The notes under the pieces are model-generated. The model did no database searches and had not been told where the DNA came from. It worked only from the letters and a program-made list of their open reading frames with translations. Below, piece by piece: positions 22,185-35,201 of a stretch of 64,000 nt of DNA (its first letter is position 1; each line of letters opens with the position of its first letter). The position numbers were made by a program, and so were the translations under genes. This DNA is from Vandiemenella viatica (Eukaryota; Arthropoda; Insecta; Orthoptera; Morabidae): NCBI GenBank assembly GCA_031002005.1, contig CM061919.1, positions 34,189,088 through 34,253,087 of the forward strand, written 5' to 3'.

Positions 22185-23469
22185 TACCATGCTCATATTA
22201 ATCCGAACGACCTGAATTGCACATCGCTACATTTCCTCCTGAGACTTATTCAACCCATTATACACATCTACGAAGACAGTACTATACCCTGGAGGTGGTA
22301 CAGTCTTACGACTATTAAAATTGAGCCACATCCACCTCCCATAAAACGAAATACATTTCCGCTTTTTTGTTTCATAAACCGAAATAGTGATTATATTTCG
22401 GCAATAAAAGAGTTATAGGAACATCGAATACGTTTCATTTACTGTTTTAAAGACATTTTACAGTTATTAAGTGTTCACACATAACACGAAAGTTACCAAT
22501 CTCAAACAAAATGCTGGTTTTTAGCAAGTACTGGATAACATCAAAATGCAGATTTTATACCCGTCTACAACAACTTAAAATAATTCGAAATTTACGTTAA
22601 TATTCAACGTTTGCTGTGTATTATAATTTTTGGAAACAGTACACACTTATCTAAGAGTTCAGTCAAATATATAACACGTAACAAGATTTCGGATTTAATA
22701 ATTTTGGCAGTGGTCTTGTAAGAATGCTTGCCTGTAAAAGTAATTCTTTTAGTTCTGTCGTTTCTCGAACATACTTAGCGTGGAACAATAGAAAAGAATC
22801 ATAACATTAATGTTCTGGCTGACGTGAGACACTGTCAACGCAGCATTCGTGAGTAGGATTTGAAAGACACTTTTCTATTAAATTTAACTTCACCGTAAAG
22901 GTTTCTGTCACTCAACATTCCCCATTTTTTCTAGTGCTCATAACAAAGTCGGGCGATTGATCATTGATGTAATACGTAATGATAACTGTTTAAAAATAAT
23001 CAAGGAACTAAATCAAACTAATGTGTCTATTGTGCGAAAAAGTTTTTTTTAGCTAATGTCCTTATTGTGCGACAACGATAATTTCTAGCCTGTGGTATTG
23101 GGAAGCAAATCAGAAATGAAATGGAAAGTGGCTGTTCTTACGAAAAAAATTCTCATCAAAGAAGAACATAAAATTCAAAGCTTCCGTATTTAAAAACATG
23201 CTGCTCCGACTAGTGATAGCTAATGATATAATTGATGCATAACCCAAACTGGGCATTATTCGTGGCATGGAGTTATCTTCCCTGTCCTATCGCGTTGACC
23301 GCTATCTCCGGGAGTCCGTAAAAAATTCGGTTTGCGGTAAGGGGCAAAATCGTTAACCGTAGCACAAAAAGAATATACGTTATTAAAGAAGTGCAGAAAT
23401 TTTAAAAGTTAATTCTGACGCATATCACCATTGATGAAAAGTTTCTTTAATTTTATTTCCTAGATTTAA

Positions 23470-24640
23470 AATTCCAAGAAATAAACAGTAAATTCCAGGA
23501 ACGAGGAAAGATAATGCCTGCCTCGTTATTAGTTTCTCCTACCTCAGCTTCCGTCTCTGGTAAGCCTGCCGCTATGGTGCTGTAATTGGCTCAGGTTCGG
23601 GGATGCTGATTGCTGATCCCGGAAGCTACGAGGTGCGATGTCTTGCGGTTCCACGGTTCGAGTCAGCCGAGGGCAAAAGTGGTTAAATGATGCGTTATGT
23701 TTTTCTTGGGTTACCCGTACACTGGGACAGTGAAAACATATTTTATACCTATTGGGAAGTTGAAATTACAAATTTCTGCCTGTATCTATTGTGAAATCGA
23801 AATTCGTTGTTATTCTTCAATAAAGTCACTATTATTTCAAAGGCACGGAAGAGGCTGTATTCTAAAAAGGTAACCGAATTCGGCGACGATATTTGAGAAA
23901 TGGCCGCCATTCCTCATTCCATTGAGTAATTTCGAGAATTTTTATTTAAACAGAATTTTTGATAGCCAGATCGTGAGTGTGAATTGACTACTGTCTAGTG
24001 CCACTGATGAAATTTACCCTTCACCCAATTCGTTCAGCTATTAATTAATGTAAAATTCCGGGAAATAAACAATAACTTTCAGGAACGAGGAAAGATAATG
24101 CCAAGGTGTTTATGCGTTGTAGCTACCTCATCTTATCTTCCGTCTCTGGTAAGCCTGACGCGATGGGACGGTAAGTGGCTCATATTCGCGGAAGCAGATC
24201 CCGGAAGCTAGTGCGTTGTCTCGTGGTTCCACGGTTCGAGTCGTGCCGCGGGAAAAAGTGGTTAAACGATGCGTTATGTTTTTCTTGTGTTACCCGTACA
24301 CTGAGACAGTAAAAACGTATTATACACCTATTTATACGTTAAAATTACAGATTTCTGCCTGTATCTATTGAGCAATCCAAATTCATCGTTATTTTTCTGT
24401 AAAGTCATTATTATTGCAAAGGCCTGGAATAAATTAGTTTTTTTTTTTTTTTTTTTTTGAAATGTAAACGAATTGGTCCACGGTCGTTGAGAAGTGGCAA
24501 TTCCCCATTCCTATGAGTATTTTCGGAATTTTGTTTTATTTAAACCGAAACTTTTTTGGCTGGAACGTGAATGTGACTTGACTACTGTCTAATGCCGCTG
24601 AAGAACTTTGCCTATTTGTTTGATGAACATTAAACACAAT
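23470..24640 (+). repeat. Two tandem copies of a ~580 bp unit (left arm)
   Basis: Copy 1 is about 23470-24045 and copy 2 about 24055-24640. Shared blocks in order: GGAACGAGGAAAGATAATGCC, TTCCGTCTCTGGTAAGCCTG, CGGTTCCACGGTTCGAGTC-like, GATGCGTTATGTTTTTCTTG, CCCGTACACTG, TTTCTGCCTGTATCTATTG. The GGTTCGAGTC block fits a pol III B box. Copy 2 holds an 18-base T run. Confidence 0.85.
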
Positions 24641-25939
24641 CAAAATTTAATTTAAAACTGCTGGTATCTGTATGTATTGACGTATTAACTCATTGTATGC
24701 TGAATTGACACTAAAGTAAATACAATCATGTTGTGGATACTGAAATTTGTAACAATCTAGTCTTAAAGTATAAATTGTTCGCGATCATTCATTTCGCCAA
24801 AGTGTAAAGTAAAAGGTTTGTTTCCTCAAAGTTGTGGAAAAATGATAGCCAGTATATAGACGTCATAACATCCACGAGGACTATGAGAAAGAAGAGTGGT
24901 TTTATAAATATCCTACGTTTCATTTATTCTAAACAAAAATCTATCAGTTTCTAAATTTTTTAAATTTTTTATCCCAAGATAAATATTATAACAGAAAGAA
25001 ATAGTGCCACTTATTTTTTCGTAATGTTTTGTTAATAGAAAACTTAAAAAATTACGTGTCAGCTGATAGATGACGATAGCACTATCAAGCACCACATTGT
25101 AATTAATTATAAGGATTTATAGTTTGTCTCAGTTACACTCGGCAAGTGATGTGTGGTAGGATCATCATGAGGAAATAGGGCTGTTTACACACAGCGTTGA
25201 ACGCGCAACCTTTCCGTGAACGGCTCGTATGGAATATCCATTCCCAGGATATTCCTACTTCTTAAAGAATGCATAATCATTAATTTTCTATATATACTTG
25301 TACAGTCTTTGCATTAAATGTGGACAGCGCTGTCATGTTCTATCAGTCTTTTTGCACAATCTGGCAGCAATCTCATCCCAGGAAAGAGTAAGGCAATGCT
25401 GGCTCCGCCTTTTGGCAATATCATTGGGGGATATTTCATTCAGAGCCATCTATATTTCAGATTATTCATTTCCGTAAGTCAATGCATGAAACAAAACTGG
25501 AATTAAGCTCCTCCCCACTGACGATTCATAATGGCGGGGTAGTTCATCAACCTTCCCCTACATTTCAATAACACTTTAAATAAATTCAGATCGTAAAACC
25601 TATCGCAAAAGTTGTAATTAACGGGAATGCATTAAAGCGAGGCAAAAAATAACCCCTAAGGCTCCGTTCTACTTTTTACTACAACTGAGAAGCGTAAAAC
25701 TTAAACGATCATTATTTACATACTGGTTTGGCTAATGCCTTCCGATAATATTTCGCTCATAATGTGGTCTGTGGACAAACCAGCGAATAACCATTTTCGA
25801 GAAGGTAGAATGTTTAGTACTACGAAACGACAGAAACAAGAGATTATTTCGAAAAAGATTGAATGAAACAGTCTTCCTAGACAGCATTGTTAACAAACTG
25901 ACGAGTAGGTATCAAGCTTGAACGGGGGGGGGGGGGTGT

Positions 25940-25998
25940 CCTGTGGTTAGCGTTGTGGTTTTCTGAACCTGCGGTTCAAGGTTCAAATCCACATATTT
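25940..25998 (+). repeat. tRNA-like segment in the left arm
   Basis: GTGGTTAGCG resembles a pol III A box and GGTTCAAATCC a B box, about 35 bases apart. A G run precedes it. It does not fold convincingly as a tRNA, so a tRNA-derived SINE remnant is more likely. Confidence 0.4.
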
Positions 25999-26893
25999 CA
26001 TATTTTTAAAATTTTTTCCCCTTTTATAAGTTCCGAACCTACACTATGCTTATGCATATTATATATTCTTGATTCCTTCCAAACTGCCTCAGGGAATAAG
26101 ATTCTTAACGAATCTCTTATAACCGAAAATATCAAATGATTTTTAACCAACTACAAACATGAAAGTAAACACTTTTGCGGCGGCAGCGCTGAGAGAAAGC
26201 TACTCTGGTTCCCAGCCACGCCGAAATCAGATCGTCTGTCCCATTTCCAACTGTACACGTTTATCGAAAATAATCATTTCACAGCAGAACGAATTTCACG
26301 TGTCAGAAACAATTAATTTATCGTTGGAATTATGTCTCTAATTTTAAGCCATGTCTATCATTAATTCTGTAGGTGGTCTATAATGATCATACACCGTCGT
26401 CAAGGAAAACAAAAATATAATGTAAAAACATGAAAGGAAATCGCATAGAAGCAAACATTAGTACTGTAACAAATTAAATGACCATTGTCACTCAAAAATT
26501 TAAAACCAGGTTATTATCGTAGGACTAGCATAAATTCTTTTATTGCTGGTATAAGTAAAGAAAGTTAATTGAGAATCGGGATTGAAGCAGTGAGTTCTAA
26601 AATTACTGCTTTACAGCGTAGCGACCTGATACCTGCGGGATTTAATAACTCATTACTTAATAAATCATATAATTTTTGTGTTATTCTTTGTTTGCGATTA
26701 CTTCAGTATAATAACACCACCATTTGGCGAAGAAAGATGTCGCCACTCGTGTGAGTGTTCTTTAGTCTCGTGTGTGAAGTGGAACGGTGACGTTTTGTCT
26801 CCCGTGATAGTCGAATCCAAAATAGACTAAGCCACAAAAATTCAAACAAACACAGCCTACCGGTAAAGAAAGTTCGACAGTGCCTTAGGACCG

Positions 26894-27145
26894 GAGGACC
26901 GAGCGTAGTGGATGAGCCTTAACGCTCTGGCCTCGCATTCGGGAGGAGGCGGGTTTGAATACCCGTCCGACTATTAGAGGCGGAAAAGGACTAGTGGCAA
27001 GGATTTCACCAATGGCCTTTAAGGAATCATTCCAGTATTCACATAGAGTGGTTTGGGGAAACCGTTGAAACCCCAAATCTGGATGGCCGGACTAGGATTC
27101 CAACCTGTGTCCTCCCGAATGAGAGGCCAGAGCGTCAAAGCGTCT
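26894..27145. repeat. Inverted pair of tRNA-derived SINE pieces (left arm)
   Basis: 26894-26966 carries the plus-strand SINE head (ACCGAGCGTAGTGGATGAG, then a GGGTTTGAATACC B-box-like block). 27020-27145 carries the same family on the minus strand (GGTTTGGGGAAACCGTTGAA and CTCCCGAATGAGAGGCCAGA). It is the same family as 58964-59222, and the pair is mirrored at about 29730-29981. Confidence 0.7.
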
Positions 27146-27765
27146 ACAAGAATGCGTGTGTCGAATGGTGATGAGGTAGAAAATTGTATAATTGTTCAGC
27201 CCTTTAAACGATGTATACATTGAAGAAAGTAAATTGAAACTTTGCTTGGGAGACCTTAGATTTTGGATTTCCCTCTTACAGTTAACATGGATTACCATTG
27301 TATTTTTAATTTCCAGCTGTGACTTGCAGTCTTAAGTTGGATAATAAAACTTCAGCCGAATTTGCTGCTCGTGATGAATTATTACGTGTATTATTTGCGT
27401 TATAAAGGTGTTCTTCTTAGCCGAAGGAAACAGGAAAGTTCACACTTATTTCCTCCTGCAACGCTGCCAATTCTACTTCCTCCAACGTTGTCACGATTTC
27501 TGACTTCTGGCAGTGCTCCGGAAATTCCTATACAAGGAATCGTGTCTCATAGCTAGGCGATATCATAAGAAGAGACACATTGCCCAAATGGAAAATTATT
27601 TTTCTTCCACGTCTCATATTTTTATTTAACTGATTTTTTTTCTGTTTTTAACAGTTTGATTCTTAATACAGATTATCAATAACTATTCATTCACGAGATT
27701 TTGTATCTATATATATCTTCACTTTGGTAATATAATGGACGAAGCACGTCTGTTTATAAAGGCGG

Positions 27766-27832
27766 AGTGGCTGAACGGTAATGCGCTAACCTGTGGAGCT
27801 GTTGATCCTTGGTTCGATCCCACTTGCGGTTG
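27766..27832 (+). repeat. tRNA-like segment with A and B boxes (left arm)
   Basis: TGGCTGAACGG fits the A box and GGTTCGATCCC the B box with near-normal spacing. The acceptor and anticodon stems do not pair well, so I do not call a tRNA gene. It is mirrored at about 29043-29109. Confidence 0.45.
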
Positions 27833-28342
27833 AATATTTTTTCATTCATTATTTCCTTTTCACTTGTTGCAAAATACATATCGTATGTATATACGTATAG
27901 AAAAACTTATTATATCTTACGGCAAATTGTTTAAAAATAAATTCTAATATCAAGCGCGAATACACTTGTCATCGGATGTCTCAGTCCACTAATGTAGCAG
28001 CATCTTTAGTTGTTTATCGTGAAGACAGATTCATTTAGCACTCCATATGAAAAACTTTTTGTTAGCAGTTTATAGGCCACATCGACGATAAAATGTGTGT
28101 ATTTGGAATTTAAAATACTGTTCAGCCAATATAATCTGACGAGTTTAGTGCATTTTAGTGCCGTAAAGGCAGAGAGTACATTTGGAGTTGTTCATGGGAA
28201 CCTGCAAGATTAATCACTGCTGTTTAATTTCTCGCTTGATCGGACAAAGAAGCTATTATTTTTAATTTTTTTTTAAATTTTGGATCTGTGTTTTCAATAC
28301 GTTGTGAGTTAGGAATTTTTTTTGCAAATGCCTCTTCAAGTA

Positions 28343-28532
28343 TCTAGAATTTTCTCAAACACGGCTAGTTCTTGGAGTCTGGCGCAAACACAGTAAACAT
28401 CTGTATCCAATGGTATCGCTGTGAAATTCTCCTTCTAAATGCCAATTTCATTTCTAAGGTAGATGTGAAACTACAAGGCTGTTGGTTGCACATAGCTGCT
28501 CTTTTTTTTAACGCTAATTATATGGTATTTCC
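28343..28532. other. Central spacer of the 13 kb palindrome
   Basis: Unpaired sequence between the arms, about 190 bp, with no ORF or recognisable motif. A short spacer between 6 kb arms would extrude easily as a hairpin. Confidence 0.8.
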
Positions 28533-29042
28533 CTGACGCCTTGGAGAGGCATTTACAAAAATTTCCTAACTCACAACATATTGAAATCACAGATCCAAAA
28601 TTAAAAAAATTAAAAATAATAGTTTCTTTGTCGGATCAAGCGAAAAATTAAACAGCAGTGATTAATCTTGCAGGTTCTCATGAACAACTCCAAATGTACT
28701 CCCTGCCTTTACGGCACTAAAATGCACTAAACTCGTCAGATTATATTGGCTGAACAGTATTTTAAATTCCAAATACACACATTTTATCGTCGATGTTGCC
28801 TATAAACTGCTAACAAAAAGTTTTTCATATGGAGTGCTAAATGAATCTGTCTTCACGATAAACAACTAAAGATGCTGCTACATTAGTGGACTGAGACATC
28901 CGATGACAAGTGTATTCGCGCTTGATATTAGAATTTATTTTTAAACAATTTGCCGTAAGATATAATAAGTTTTTCTATACGTATATACATACGATATGTA
29001 TTTTGCAACAAGTGAAAAGGAAATAATGAATGAAAAAATATT

Positions 29043-29109
29043 CAACCGCAAGTGGGATCGAACCAAGAATCAACAGCTCCACAGGTTAGCGCATTACCGT
29101 TCAGCCACT
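29043..29109 (-). repeat. tRNA-like segment (right-arm mirror)
   Basis: Inverse copy of 27766-27832 with one or two base changes. The B box complement GGGATCGAACC is at about 29053-29063. Confidence 0.45.
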
Positions 29110-29729
29110 CCGCCTTTATAAACAGACGTGCTTCGTCCATTATATTACCAAAGTGAAGATATATATAGATACAAAATCTCGTGAATGAATAGTTATTGAT
29201 AATCTGTATTAAGAATCAAACTGTTAAAAACAGAAAAAAAATCAGTGAAATAAAAATATGAGACGTGGAAGAAAAATAATTTTCCATTTGGGCAATGTGT
29301 CTCTTCTTATGATATCGCCTAGCTATGAGACACGATTCCTTGTATAGGAATTTCCGGAGCACTGCCAGAAGTCAGAAATCGTGACAACGTTGGAGGAAGT
29401 AGAATTGGCAGCGTTGCAGGAGGAAATAAGTGTGAACTTTCCTGTTTCCTTCGGCTAAGAAGAACACCTTTATAACGCAAATAATACACGTAATAATTCA
29501 TCACGAGCAGCAAATTCGGCTGAAGTTTTATTATCCAACTTAAGACTGCAAGTCACAGCTGGAAATTAAAAATACAATGGTAATCCATGTTAACTGTAAG
29601 AGGGAAATCCAAAATCTAAGGTCTCCCAAGCAAAGTTTCAATTTACTTTCTTCAATGTATACATCGTTTAAAGGGCTGAACAATTATACAATTTTCTACC
29701 TCATCACCATTCGACACACGCATTCTTGT

Positions 29730-29981
29730 AGACGCTTTGACGCTCTGGCCTCTCATTCGGGAGGACACAGGTTGGAATCCTAGTCCGGCCATCCAGATTT
29801 GGGGTTTCAACGGTTTCCCCAAACCACTCTATGTGAATACTGGAATGATTCCTTAAAGGCCATTGATGAAATCCTTGCCACTAGTCCTTTTCCGCCTCTA
29901 ATAGTCGGACGGGTATTCAAACCCGCCTCCTCCCGAATGCGAGGCCAGAGCGTTAAGGCTCATCCACTACGGCTCGGTCCT
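29730..29981. repeat. Inverted pair of SINE pieces (right-arm mirror)
   Basis: Mirror of 26894-27145 with a few substitutions. An open frame over this stretch reflects the repeat only. Confidence 0.65.
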
Positions 29982-30160
29982 CCGGTCCTAAGGCACTGTC
30001 GAACTTTCTTTACCGGTAGGCTGTGTTTGTTTGAATTTTTGCGGCTTAGTCTATTTTGGATTCGACTATCACGGGAGACGAAACGTCACCGTTCCACTTC
30101 ACACACGAGACTAAAGAACACTCACACGAGTGGCGACATCCTTCTTCGCCAAATGGTGGT

Positions 30161-30662
30161 ATCTATTTATGTTATTAAACAAACAAAGGAGATAGCATAC
30201 AAATCTCTTGTGCGTCCACATTTGGACTATTGTTGTGCCATCTGGGATCCGTTTCGTAAGGGGCTGATTGAGAGTACAGAGAAAGTACAGAGAAGAGCCG
30301 CTCGATTCGTGACCACTTGCTACAGTCCTTATGAAAGCGTCACAGAACTGATTAGTAGACTAGGCTGGGAGTCTCTGGTAGATAGACGACGCACGTTTCG
30401 TATAAACTTATTGATAAACATGCGTACTGCCCACTTTCACTTAAGAGTGTAGTGAAATACTTCGTCCACCAACCTATTTGAGTCGGAATGACAGGAAAGA
30501 TAAAATCAGAGAAATAAGGTGCCGCACTGATTCTTATATGAATTCTTTTTTTCCTCGTACCATTAGGGATTGGAATGCACAACAAAGAGATTAGGTTTGG
30601 TGCTGAGCACCCTCTGCCACCCACTGTTTTCTGATTTGCAGAGTATATATGTAGATGTAGAT
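30161..30662 (+). mobile_element. CR1-like non-LTR retrotransposon fragment, right arm only
   Basis: Absent from the left arm, where ACCACCATTTGG and ACTTCAGT are separated by only 8 bases. It encodes the C-terminal part of a reverse transcriptase: YKSLVRPHLDYCCAIWDP, VQRRAARFV and SVTELISRLGWESLVDRRR. A frame-shifted tail follows, reading SFF.RTIRDWN-like near 30540-30580. It ends in a GTAGATGTAGAT simple repeat, the usual tail of this insect family. It is 5'-truncated and inactive, and inserted after the palindrome formed. Confidence 0.85.
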
Positions 30663-31374
30663 ACTGAAGTAATCGCAAACAAAGAATAACACAAAAATTG
30701 TATGATTTATTAAGTAATGAGTTATTAAATCCCGCAGATATCAGGTCGCTACGCTGTAAAGCAGTAATTTTAGAACTCACTGCTTCAATCCCGATTCTCA
30801 ATTAACTTTCTTTACTTATACCAGCAATAAAAGAATTTATGCTAGTCCTACGATAATAACCTGGTTTTAAATTTTTGAGTGACAATGGTCATTTAATTTG
30901 TTACAGTACTAATGTTTGCTTCTATGCGATTTCCTTTCATGTTTTTACATTATATTTTTGTTTTCCTTGACGACGGTGTATGATCATTATAGACCACCTA
31001 CAGAATTAATGATAGACATGGCTTAAAATTAGAGACATAATTCCAACGATAAATTAATTGTTTCTGACACGTGAAATTCGTTCTGCTGTGAAATGATTAT
31101 TTTAGATAAACGTGTACAGTTGGAAATGGGACAGACGATCTGATTTCGGAGTGGCTGGGAACCAGAGTAGCTTTCTCTCAGCGCTGCCGCCGCAAAAGTG
31201 TTTACTTTCATGTTTGTAGTTGGTTAAAAATCATTTGATATTTTCGGTTATAAGAGATTCGTTAAGAATCTTATTCCCTGAGGCAGTTTGGAAGGAATCA
31301 AGAATATATATTATGCATAAGCATAGTGTAGGTTCGGAACTTATAAAAGGGGAAAAATTTTTAAAAATATGAAA

Positions 31375-31433
31375 TATGTGGATTTGAACCTTGAACCGCA
31401 GGTTCAGAAAACCACAACGCTAACCACAGGACA
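31375..31433 (-). repeat. tRNA-like segment (right-arm mirror)
   Basis: Inverse copy of 25940-25998, with GGATTTGAACC as the B box complement and an adjoining C run. Confidence 0.4.
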
Positions 31434-32734
31434 CCCCCCCCCCCCCGTTCAAGCTTGATACCTACTCGTCAGTTTGTTAACAATGCTGTCTAGGAAGACT
31501 GTTTCATTCAATCTTTTTCGAAATAATCTCTTGTTTCTGTCGTTTCGTAGTACTAAACATTCTACCTTCTCGAAAATGGTTATTCGCTGGTTTGTCCACA
31601 GACCACATTATGAGCGAAATATTATCGAAGGCATTAGCCAAACCAGTATGTAAATAATGATCGTTTAAGTTTTACGCTTCTCAGTTGTAGTAAAAAGTAG
31701 AACGGAGCCTTAGGGGTTATTTTTTGCCTCGCTTTAATGCATTCCCGTTAATTACAACTTTTGCGATAGGTTTTACGATCTGAATTTATTTAAAGTGTTA
31801 TTGAAATGTAGGGGAAGATTGATGAACTACCCCGCCATTATGAATCGTCAGTGGGGAGGAGCTTAATTCCAGTTTTGTTTCATGCATTGACTTACGGAAA
31901 TGAATAATCTGAAATATAGATGGCTCTGAATGAAATATCCCCCAATGATATTGCCAAAAGGCGGAGCCAGCATTGCCTTACTCTTTCCTGGGATGAGATT
32001 GCTGCCAGATTGTGCAAAAAGACTGATAGAACATGACAGCGCTGTCCACATTTAATGCAAATACTGTACAAGTATATATAGAAAATTAATGATTATGCAT
32101 TCTTTAAGAAGTAGGAATATCCTGGGAATGGATATTCCATACGAGCCGTTCACGGAAAGGTTGCGCGTTCAACGCTGTGTGTAAACAGCCCTATTTCCTC
32201 ATGATGATCCTACCACACATCACTTGCCGAGTGTAACTGAGACAAACTATAAATCCTTATAATTAATTACAATGTGGTGCTTGATAGTGCTATCGTCATC
32301 TATCAGCTGACACGTAATTTTTTAAAGTTTTCTATTAACAAAACATTACGAAAAAATAAGTGGCACTATTTCTTTCTGTTATAATATTTATCTTGGGATA
32401 AAAATTTTAAAAAATTTAGAAACTGATAGATTTTTGTTTAGAATAAATGAAACGTAGGATATTTATAAAACCACTCTTCTTTCTCATAGTCCTCGTGGAT
32501 GTTATGACGTCTATATACTGGCTATCATTTTTCCACAACTTTGAGGAAACAAACCTTTTACTTTACACTTTGGCGAAATGAATGATCGCGAACAATTTAT
32601 ACTTTAAGACTAGATTGTTACAAATTTCAGTATCCACAACATGATTGTATTTACTTTAGTGTCAATTCAGCATACAATGAGTTAATACGTCAATACATAC
32701 AGATACCAGCAGTTTTAAATTAAATTTTGATTGT

Positions 32735-33905
32735 GTTAATGTTCATCAAACAAATAGGCAAAGTTCTTCAGCGGCATTAGACAGTAGTCAAGTCACATTC
32801 ACGTTCCAGCCAAAAAAAAAAAAAAAAGTTTCGGTTTAAATAAAACAAAATTCCGAAAATACTCATAGGAATGGGGAATTGCCACTTCTCAACGACCGTG
32901 GACCAATTCGTTTACATTTCAAAAAAAAAAAAAAAAAAAAAAAAAAACTAATTTATTCCAGGCCTTTGCAATAATAATGACTTTACAGAAAAATAACGAT
33001 GAATTTGGATTGCTCAATAGATACAGGCAGAAATCTGTAATTTTAACGTATAAATAGGTGTATAATACGTTTTTACTGTCTCAGTGTACGGGTAACACAA
33101 GAAAAACATAACGCATCGTTTAACCACTTTTTCCCGCGGCACGACTCGAACCGTGGAACCACGAGACAACGCACTAGCTTCCGGGATCTGCTTCCGCGAA
33201 TATGAGCCACTTACCGTCCCATCGCGTCAGGCTTACCAGAGACGGAAGATAAGATGAGGTAGCTACAACGCATAAACACCTTGGCATTATCTTTCCTCGT
33301 TCCTGAAAGTTATTGTTTATTTCCCGGAATTTTACATTAATTAATAGCTGAACGAATTGGGTGAAGGGTAAATTTCATCAGTGGCACTAGACAGTAGTCA
33401 ATTCACACTCACGATCTGGCTATCAAAAATTCTGTTTAAATAAAAATTCTCGAAATTACTCAATGGAATGAGGAATGGCGGCCATTTCTCAAATATCGTC
33501 GCCGAATTCGGTTACCTTTTTAGAATACAGCCTCTTCCGTGCCTTTGAAATAATAGTGACTTTATTGAAGAATAACAACGAATTTCGATTTCACAATAGA
33601 TACAGGCAGAAATTTGTAATTTCAACTTCCCAATAGGTATAAAATATGTTTTCACTGTCCCAGTGTACGGGTAACCCAAGAAAAACATAACGCATCATTT
33701 AACCACTTTTGCCCTCGGCTGACTCGAACCGTGGAACCGCAAGACATCGCACCTCGTAGCTTCCGGGATCAGCAATCAGCATCCCCGAACCTGAGCCAAT
33801 TACAGCACCATAGCGGCAGGCTTACCAGAGACGGAAGCTGAGGTAGGAGAAACTAATAACGAGGCAGGCATTATCTTTCCTCGTTCCTGGAATTTACTGT
33901 TTATT
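32735..33905 (-). repeat. Two tandem ~580 bp units (right-arm mirror)
   Basis: Inverse copy of 23470-24640. The A run at about 32921-32946 is longer than the matching T run of the left arm. Confidence 0.85.
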
Positions 33906-35201
33906 TCTTGGAATTTTAAATCTAGGAAATAAAATTAAAGAAACTTTTCATCAATGGTGATATGCGTCAGAATTAACTTTTAAAATTTCTGCACTTCTTT
34001 AATAACGTATATTCTTTTTGTGCTACGGTTAACGATTTTGCCCCTTACCGCAAACCGAATTTTTTACGGACTCCCGGAGATAGCGGTCAACGCGATAGGA
34101 CAGGGAAGATAACTCCATGCCACGAATAATGCCCAGTTTGGGTTATGCATCAATTATATCATTAGCTATCACTAGTCGGAGCAGCATGTTTTTAAATACG
34201 GAAGCTTTGAATTTTATGTTCTTCTTTGATGAGAATTTTTTTCGTAAGAACAGCCACTTTCCATTTCATTTCTGATTTGCTTCCCAATACCACAGGCTAG
34301 AAATTATCGTTGTCGCACAATAAGGACATTAGCTAAAAAAAACTTTTTCGCACAATAGACACATTAGTTTGATTTAGTTCCTTGATTATTTTTAAACAGT
34401 TATCATTACGTATTACATCAATGATCAATCGCCCGACTTTGTTATGAGCACTAGAAAAAATGGGGAATGTTGAGTGACAGAAACCTTTACGGTGAAGTTA
34501 AATTTAATAGAAAAGTGTCTTTCAAATCCTACTCACGAATGCTGCGTTGACAGTGTCTCACGTCAGCCAGAACATTAATGTTATGATTCTTTTCTATTGT
34601 TCCACGCTAAGTATGTTCGAGAAACGACAGAACTAAAAGAATTACTTTTACAGGCAAGCATTCTTACAAGACCACTGCCAAAATTATTAAATCCGAAATC
34701 TTGTTACGTGTTATATATTTGACTGAACTCTTAGATAAGTGTGTACTGTTTCCAAAAATTATAATACACAGCAAACGTTGAATATTAACGTAAATTTCGA
34801 ATTATTTTAAGTTGTTGTAGACGGGTATAAAATCTGCATTTTGATGTTATCCAGTACTTGCTAAAAACCAGCATTTTGTTTGAGATTGGTAACTTTCGTG
34901 TTATGTGTGAACACTTAATAACTGTAAAATGTCTTTAAAACAGTAAATGAAACGTATTCGATGTTCCTATAACTCTTTTATTGCCGAAATATAATCACTA
35001 TTTCGGTTTATGAAACAAAAAAGCGGAAATGTATTTCGTTTTATGGGAGGTGGATGTGGCTCAATTTATAATAGTCGTAAGACTGTACCACCTCCAGGGT
35101 ATAGTACTGTCTTCGTAGATGTGTATAATGGGTTGAATAAGTCTCAGGAGGAAATGTAGCGATGTGCAATTCAGGTCGTTCGGATTAATATGAGCATGGT
35201 A

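Larger units (their letters stand above)
22185..28342 (+). repeat. Left arm of the 13 kb palindrome
   Basis: Matches 28533-35201 in inverse orientation along its full length. Example anchors: 22185/35201, 25318/32051, 26159/31211, 27092/29783 and 28342/28533. The sum of paired coordinates is 56875 in the inner part and about 57370-57386 outside the insertion in the right arm. Apart from items listed separately, no gene is seen in it. Confidence 0.95.
22185..35201. mobile_element. Giant palindromic (foldback) element, 13,017 bp, with GTAC duplication
   Basis: Left end TACCATGCTCATATTAATCC and right end its exact complement, flanked by GTAC at 22181-22184 and 35202-35205. Removing the element and one GTAC restores the frame of the interrupted I-like reverse transcriptase (NSLY, then VQRVVSKG), so the boundaries are exact. 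The arms are 22185-28342 and 28533-35201, nearly identical, around a 190 bp spacer. Known differences are point changes, homopolymer lengths and a ~500 bp retrotransposon in the right arm only. I find no transposase, integrase, polymerase or other protein gene. The content is AT-rich DNA, a tandem pair of ~580 bp units, SINE pieces and tRNA-like promoter boxes. The element class is unknown. Confidence 0.85.
28533..35201 (-). repeat. Right arm of the 13 kb palindrome
   Basis: Inverse copy of the left arm with one extra block, the CR1-like fragment at 30161-30662, and longer A runs (for example near 32920-32946). The internal tandem pair, SINE pair and tRNA-like segments of the left arm reappear in mirrored order. 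Confidence 0.95.

Noticed and set aside
27766..27832. Functional tRNA gene
   Set aside because: A and B boxes fit, but acceptor and anticodon stems do not pair; better read as tRNA-derived repeat.
29799..30452. 217-codon open frame as one gene
   Set aside because: A chance fusion of SINE sequence with the inserted CR1-like reverse transcriptase fragment.
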